From contig VFKA01000072.1 of assembly GCA_009885795.1 (NCBI GenBank), positions 1 through 64,000 of the forward strand: 64,000 nt of DNA. Direction: 5' to 3'. The DNA is from Rhodospirillales bacterium (GTDB lineage: Bacteria; Pseudomonadota; Alphaproteobacteria; Dongiales; Dongiaceae). The notes below the pieces were generated by a model. That model saw nothing but the letters and a program-made list of their open reading frames with translations. It was not told where the DNA came from and made no database searches. Within the stretch, counting starts at the first letter, position 1; every line of letters begins with the position of its first letter. The position numbers were made by a program, and so were the translations under genes. Shown here one piece after another: positions 60,089-64,000 of the stretch.

Positions 60089-60919
60089 ATGGACTTTCGT
60101 TACGCCCGCACCTATCGCGGCAAGATCCGGGCCGTGCTCCTCGACTGGGCCGGCACCACCATGGACCACGGCTGCATGGCGCCGGCCGTCGTCTTCGTCG
60201 ACGTGTTCAAGCGCCAGGGCGTGCCGATCACGGTGGAAGAGGCGCGGGCCCCCATGGGCGCCGCCAAGAAGACGCACATCCAGCGCATCACCGAGTTGCC
60301 AACGGTCGGCCGGCGCTGGCGCGAGAAGCACGGCCGCGACCCGAACGAGAAGGACATCGCGGCCATGTTCGCGGCCTTCGTGCCGCTGCAAGTGAAGGTA
60401 CTGTCGGACTATTCGCAGCTCATCCCCGGCGCCCTCAAGATCGTCGCCGCGTTGCGCGAGCGCGGCTACAAGATCGGCTCGACCACCGGCTATAGCACCG
60501 AGATGATGGCCGTCAATCTGCGCGACGCCAAGCGCCAGGGCTACGAGCCCGATTCGACGGTCTGTGCCTCCGACGTACCGGAGGGCCGGCCGTTCCCTTT
60601 CATGTGTCTCGCGAATGTCATCAAGCTCGGCGTGTCGCCGGTCGAATCTTGCGTCAAGATCGACGACACCAGGCCCGGCATCGAGGAGGGCCTCAACGCC
60701 GGCATGTGGACCATCGGCCTCGCCATGAGCGGCAACGAGATCGGCCTCGCGCTGAAGGATTTGAAGGCGCTCTCCAAGGCCGAGCGCGAATCCCGGCGCC
60801 TGGGCGCTTACACGCGAATGTACCAGACCGGCGCCCACTACGTGGTGGACAGCATCGCCGATATCCTGCCCTGTCTCGACGACATCGAAAAGCGCCTCGC
60901 GGCCGGCGAAAAGCCGTAG
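60089..60919 (+). CDS. phnX: Phosphonoacetaldehyde hydrolase (phosphonatase)
   Basis: The 276-residue HAD-superfamily enzyme splits phosphonoacetaldehyde to acetaldehyde and phosphate. The nucleophile is in AVLLDWAGTTMDHG, the Schiff-base Lys of the cap in GAAKKTHIQRI, and the HAD acid motif in CVKIDDTRPGIEEG. It follows phnW by 36 bases and completes the phosphonatase pathway. Confidence 0.95.
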   Translation: MDFRYARTYRGKIRAVLLDWAGTTMDHGCMAPAVVFVDVFKRQGVPITVEEARAPMGAAKKTHIQRITELPTVGRRWREKHGRDPNEKDIAAMFAAFVPLQVKVLSDYSQLIPGALKIVAALRERGYKIGSTTGYSTEMMAVNLRDAKRQGYEPDSTVCASDVPEGRPFPFMCLANVIKLGVSPVESCVKIDDTRPGIEEGLNAGMWTIGLAMSGNEIGLALKDLKALSKAERESRRLGAYTRMYQTGAHYVVDSIADILPCLDDIEKRLAAGEKP

Positions 60920-61026
60920 AGCCAGGTCAGGTCGACCGCGGTCCCTGTTCCGGCTTTCCCCCTTACCGCTGTCATACCGTCGAACGCCGGTATCCGTTTC
61001 GACCGTTCGCGACGATGGCGATATGG

Positions 61027-61046
61027 GTCCCGGCTTTCGCCGGGAC
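61027..61046. terminator. Strong hairpin after phnX
   Basis: GTCCCGGC and GCCGGGAC form an eight-pair stem with a TTTC loop. No T-run follows, so it may be a dispersed palindrome rather than a true terminator. The 204-base gap to the next gene holds nothing else notable. Confidence 0.4.
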
Positions 61047-61123
61047 GACATTGGATAAAGGCGATCTGGCTATCGCATCGGCGAGCGGGTTATTATGGCG
61101 AAGCTGAAAAGGGGGACGCTTCC

Positions 61124-62311
61124 TTGAGCCTCGCCGCCGCCGACAAAATGCCGGAAACCGCCGCGCCACGCCCTCCGGCCGCCATTCGCCGTGTCACGGT
61201 CGTTTCGGGGCGGCTGGTCGTCGAATGGGACGACGGCGCGGATAGCCTGTTGCCGTTCACCTGGCTTCGCGCGAACTGTCAGTGCGCGACATGCCGCGAT
61301 CCCAAGAGCGGGCAGCGTCTCGCCGAAATCGTCGATGTGCCTTTGAATGCCGCGCCAAGACGGATCAATGCCGTTACGCCGGAGGCTTTCACCATCGAAT
61401 GGACCCCGGACGGCCACCGGAGTCCCTACCGCGCCGAATGGCTGAAGGAGCATGACCTGTCGCCGGCCGCGATCGCGCGGCGTCGCCCGCGACCGCTTTT
61501 CTGGGGCGCCGAATTCGCCGACGAGGCGCCGAGCTTCGCATGGCTAGAGATCGTGAACGATCCCAGGGCCGAACATCGCGCGCTAACCGTGCTGTTCGAA
61601 CGGGGCTTCGTTCTTCTCACCGAAGTCGCCGTGACCAATGGCATGGTGGCCGAAATCGGCGACCGGTTCGGTCATGTGCGCGTCACCAATTATGGCCGCA
61701 TTTTCGACGTGGTCTCGATGCCCGACCCCAACAATCTCGCCTACACCGACCGGGCGCTTGGCGTTCACACCGACAATCCCTATCGCGACCCGCCGCCCGG
61801 CATTCAGCTCCTCCACTGTCTCCTGGCCGAGGCGCCGGGCGGCGAGAATATCCTGGTCGACGGCATTCGCGCCGCCGAGTCCTTGCGCCGCATCGACGGC
61901 GCCGCGTTCGAAATGCTGACGCGAATGCCCCAACACTTTCGGTTCGCCGATGCCGATACCGATCTGCGGGCGCGCCAGCACGTCATCGCGCTCGACTTCG
62001 AAGGCAACGTCGCCGGCGTGCATTTCAACGAACGATCCGCCGCGCCGCTCGATCTGCCGCTCGAGGCCGTCGACAGCTGGTATGCGGCCTATCGCCGGTT
62101 CGCCGAACTGTTGCGCGATCCGCAAGGCGAGGTGACGGTGCGCCTCGATCCCGGCGAACTCCTGGTCATGGTGAACGACCGGGTGCTGCACGGCCGCGCG
62201 GCCTTCGATGCCGGCGCCGGCCGGCGCCATCTGCAAGGCTGCTACATCGACAAGGACGGGGTGGAGAGCCGCTGGCGCATGCTTGCAAGTGCGTTGCCGC
62301 CGGCGCCATGA
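61124..62311 (+). CDS. TmpA-like phosphonate 2-oxoglutarate dioxygenase
   Basis: The 395-residue protein has the gamma-butyrobetaine hydroxylase architecture: an N-terminal zinc-binding DUF971-like domain (RANCQCATCRDPKSG) and a TauD-type catalytic domain with iron ligands in GVHTDNPY and RVLHGRAAF and a 2-oxoglutarate Arg near GRRHLQG. Its ATGA overlap with an HD-oxygenase gene beside phnWX points to TmpA, which hydroxylates 2-(trimethylammonio)ethylphosphonate, rather than to carnitine synthesis. TTG 61124 has GGGGGACG upstream; ATG 61148 is the alternative. Confidence 0.82.
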   Translation: MSLAAADKMPETAAPRPPAAIRRVTVVSGRLVVEWDDGADSLLPFTWLRANCQCATCRDPKSGQRLAEIVDVPLNAAPRRINAVTPEAFTIEWTPDGHRSPYRAEWLKEHDLSPAAIARRRPRPLFWGAEFADEAPSFAWLEIVNDPRAEHRALTVLFERGFVLLTEVAVTNGMVAEIGDRFGHVRVTNYGRIFDVVSMPDPNNLAYTDRALGVHTDNPYRDPPPGIQLLHCLLAEAPGGENILVDGIRAAESLRRIDGAAFEMLTRMPQHFRFADADTDLRARQHVIALDFEGNVAGVHFNERSAAPLDLPLEAVDSWYAAYRRFAELLRDPQGEVTVRLDPGELLVMVNDRVLHGRAAFDAGAGRRHLQGCYIDKDGVESRWRMLASALPPAP

Positions 62312-62862
62312 CGAAGACCGAAATCGTCGAAACGATCTTCGAGTTGTTTCGACGCCGCGGCGGGCGGCTCTACGGCGAGGGGGTCACTCTCCTGCAACAT
62401 TCATTGCAGACGGCGACCGAGGCGAAGGCCGCCCATGCCGCGCCCGAGTACGTCGCCGCCGCGCTGCTTCATGACATCGGCTATCTGGTGGCGGATTTTC
62501 CCGACGACGTGGTCGAGGCGGGAATCGAGACCGAGCATGAGAAGCTGGGTTCGGCCTGGCTGTCGCGCCACTTCGGGCCGGAGATCACCGACCCCGTGCG
62601 CCTGCACGTCGCCGCCAAGCGCCATCTGGTCCGGGCCGATCCGGGTTACGGGGAGCGCCTGTCGGCGGCCTCGCGCCGCACGCTGGAGACGCAAGGGGGG
62701 CCCATGAGCGCGGCCGAGGCGGCCCGGTTCCTCGCCGATGCCGGCGCCCCGGCGGCTCTTGCGCTCAGGGCCTGGGACGACGCCGCCAAGGTCCCCGGCC
62801 GCGAGACCGAGGATCTGGAGTATTTCCGCCCCTACCTCGAAGCCGCCATCGTCAGGATTTGA
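62308..62862 (+). CDS. TmpB/PhnZ-like HD-domain phosphonate oxygenase
   Basis: The 184-residue HD protein has GRLYGEGVTLLQHSLQTA, AAALLHDIGYL, HVAAKRHL and RAWDDAAKV, in the order of the mixed-valence diiron PhnZ/TmpB enzymes, with the Tyr and Glu of YGE that gate the iron. These cleave the C-P bond of 1-hydroxylated phosphonates to phosphate and an acid. It is coupled to the dioxygenase, so both steps sit in one transcript. Its end overlaps znuB by 11 bases. Confidence 0.85.
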   Translation: MTKTEIVETIFELFRRRGGRLYGEGVTLLQHSLQTATEAKAAHAAPEYVAAALLHDIGYLVADFPDDVVEAGIETEHEKLGSAWLSRHFGPEITDPVRLHVAAKRHLVRADPGYGERLSAASRRTLETQGGPMSAAEAARFLADAGAPAALALRAWDDAAKVPGRETEDLEYFRPYLEAAIVRI

Positions 62863-63646
62863 GCCGGTCGGGCAGCGACGAGCCGGCGGCGAAGAGGACC
62901 AGCGCCGCCAACACGATCGAAGGCCCCGCCGGGATATCGAAGGCCACGGCACCGGCCAGCCCGAGGATGACGGAGAGCACGCCGGCAAGGCTGGCGAACC
63001 CCGCCATCTCTTCGGGCGAGCGGGCGAAACGGCGGGCGGCGGCGGCGGGGAGAATCAGCATCGCCGTGGTGAGGAGCACGCCCACCGCCTTCATCGCCAC
63101 GGCGACGAAGGCGGCCATCGCCAGCATGAGCAGCAGATTGGCGCGATCGACCTTCAACCCTTCGGCAATCGCCAATTCCTCGTGCACGGTGCCGGCCACG
63201 AGTGGGCGCCAGGCTAGGCCGAGCGCGCCCAGCGCCAGCGCGCCGGCGCCGAGGATCCAGTAGAGATCGGCGCGGCCGACCGCGAGGATGTCGCCGAAGA
63301 GATAGGCCAGCAGATCGGCGTTGAAAGCGGCCATCAGGCTGGCGCCGACCAGGCCGGCGGCGAGCGCGCCATGTGATAATATACCCAACAAGGTGTCGCT
63401 TGCCAGGCGGCGCCGGCGCCGCGCCAGGATCAGCAGCAGCGCCATGGCGAGCGCCAGCGCGCCCGTCCCCAGCTGGGGGTCGATCCCGGCGGCCAGCCCG
63501 AGCACGACGCCCAGCAACGCGCCATGGGCGAGCGCGTCGCCGAAATAGGCCATGCGCCGCCAGACGATGAGACAGCCCAAGGGCCCGCCGGCCATGGCGA
63601 CGGCAAATCCGGCCAGGCCGGCGCGCAGGAGGAAGTCGTCGATCAT
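62852..63646 (-). CDS. znuB: Zinc/manganese ABC transporter permease
   Basis: The 264-residue membrane protein has about eight helices and the ABC-3 family pattern: [20 protein letters not shown] and [18 protein letters not shown]. It overlaps the ATPase by ATGA. Zinc is inferred from the His-rich partner. Confidence 0.9.
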   Translation of the reverse strand: MIDDFLLRAGLAGFAVAMAGGPLGCLIVWRRMAYFGDALAHGALLGVVLGLAAGIDPQLGTGALALAMALLLILARRRRRLASDTLLGILSHGALAAGLVGASLMAAFNADLLAYLFGDILAVGRADLYWILGAGALALGALGLAWRPLVAGTVHEELAIAEGLKVDRANLLLMLAMAAFVAVAMKAVGVLLTTAMLILPAAAARRFARSPEEMAGFASLAGVLSVILGLAGAVAFDIPAGPSIVLAALVLFAAGSSLPDRLKS

Positions 63647-64000
63647 GGGGCGCCCGGTTCCGAATCGTGCCGGTGGAAAGGAGAGTGGCCGACCACGTCG
63701 CCGGTCAGGTCGTGGCGGTGGTCGTGGCGGTGCCGATAGATGGCGAGCGCCGGCGCGGCGGCCGCGCCGAAGAGGGCCAGGAATTCGGGATGCGCGCTCA
63801 CCGTCTCGGGCCGGCCGGCGCAGCAGATGTGGCGGTTGAGGCAGATCACCCGGTCGGTGGCCGCCATGACGAGATGAAGATCGTGCGAGACCATCAGCAC
63901 GCCCACGCCGCGCTCGCGCCGCAGGCGCTGGACGAGATCGTGGAGTTCGATCTGGCCGTTCACGTCGATGCCCTGGGTCGGCTCGTCGAGCACCAGCAAT
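63643..64000 (-). CDS. znuC: Zinc ABC transporter ATP-binding protein, C-terminal part
   Basis: The 119 visible residues begin at Walker B ([18 protein letters not shown]) and include the H-loop VSHDLHLVM. The last 30 residues are rich in His (RHRHDHRHD), a feature of ZnuC. The 5' end lies beyond the window. Confidence 0.9.
   Translation of the reverse strand, partial: LLVLDEPTQGIDVNGQIELHDLVQRLRRERGVGVLMVSHDLHLVMAATDRVICLNRHICCAGRPETVSAHPEFLALFGAAAAPALAIYRHRHDHRHDLTGDVVGHSPFHRHDSEPGAP

Noticed and set aside
58901-61051. A 716-residue minus-strand frame across phnW and phnX
   Set aside because: Antisense shadow with high Arg/Ala/His; phnW and phnX carry all catalytic motifs.
61124-62311. 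Gamma-butyrobetaine hydroxylase (carnitine synthesis) for the dioxygenase
   Set aside because: Architecture fits, but overlap with an HD-oxygenase and adjacency to phnWX favour the phosphonate TmpA role.

Overview
The window is a high-GC chromosomal segment of an alphaproteobacterium, most likely a Rhodospirillales-type lineage. This rests on dense GC-rich genes, the order carA-carB-greA-trxB-LysR, divergent tyrS/anmK, a two-gene cysteine desulfurase plus ferredoxin operon, and several families of palindromic repeats built around CTTCGACAGGCTCA and CTTCGAGACGGCC in the gaps. The organism assignment is inference.

Layout. 1-2433: the 3' part of a very acidic RTX protein. 2.5-11 kb: housekeeping block with yqeY, carA, a GxxExxY gene in a repeat-flanked cassette wedged between carA and carB, then carB, greA, trxB and a LysR regulator. 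11-13.3 kb: an oxidative-stress group on the minus strand (dps, a TauE/SafE exporter, msrP). 13.4-21.4 kb: EF-G-like GTPase, ExoD-like membrane protein, aspartate aminotransferase, DUF305 protein, tyrS, anmK and an alpha/beta hydrolase. 21.4-28.2 kb: a sulfur/Fe-S group behind an IscR-like operator (cysE, two desulfurases, ferredoxin), then a hydrolase, mnmA and an SCP2 protein. 28.26-34.2 kb: tRNA-Met, a hicBA module, an IS3-type remnant, a frameshifted multi-PAS hybrid histidine kinase and an IS1380-type element. 34.2-38.3 kb: a TPR/glycosyltransferase-like gene broken by an in-frame stop, a DUF1491 gene and an OGT/SPINDLY-type glycosyltransferase. 38.3-40.8 kb: binding protein and two permeases of a polar amino-acid ABC importer without its ATPase. 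40.8-44.6 kb: a minus-strand operon of one sulfotransferase and three tandem ATP-grasp-like paralogues, which I regard as the best candidate for an undescribed system.

44.7-63 kb: an MFS transporter and an amidase, then a phosphonate locus. A 2-aminoethylphosphonate-type ABC importer (two binding proteins, ATPase, fused permease; 47.5-52.6 kb) is separated from LysR-phnW-phnX and a TmpA/TmpB-like oxygenase pair (57.9-62.9 kb) by a 5-kb block of visibly lower GC. That block holds a type II restriction-modification set (vsr, a 5-methylcytosine methyltransferase, a putative endonuclease), a broken TIGR02391 gene, a HigBA-type toxin-antitoxin pair and a frameshifted HEPN-like gene. It looks like a defence island inserted inside the phosphonate cluster. 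The window ends in znuB and part of znuC.

Several genes are broken: histidine kinase frameshift near 32095, TPR gene TAA at 35243, TIGR02391 TAA at 54939, HEPN-like gene near 53857, and the IS3 remnant. Each could be real decay or a sequence error, which reads would settle. The long open frames antisense to carB, EF-G, tyrS and phnWX are GC-driven shadows and are left out.
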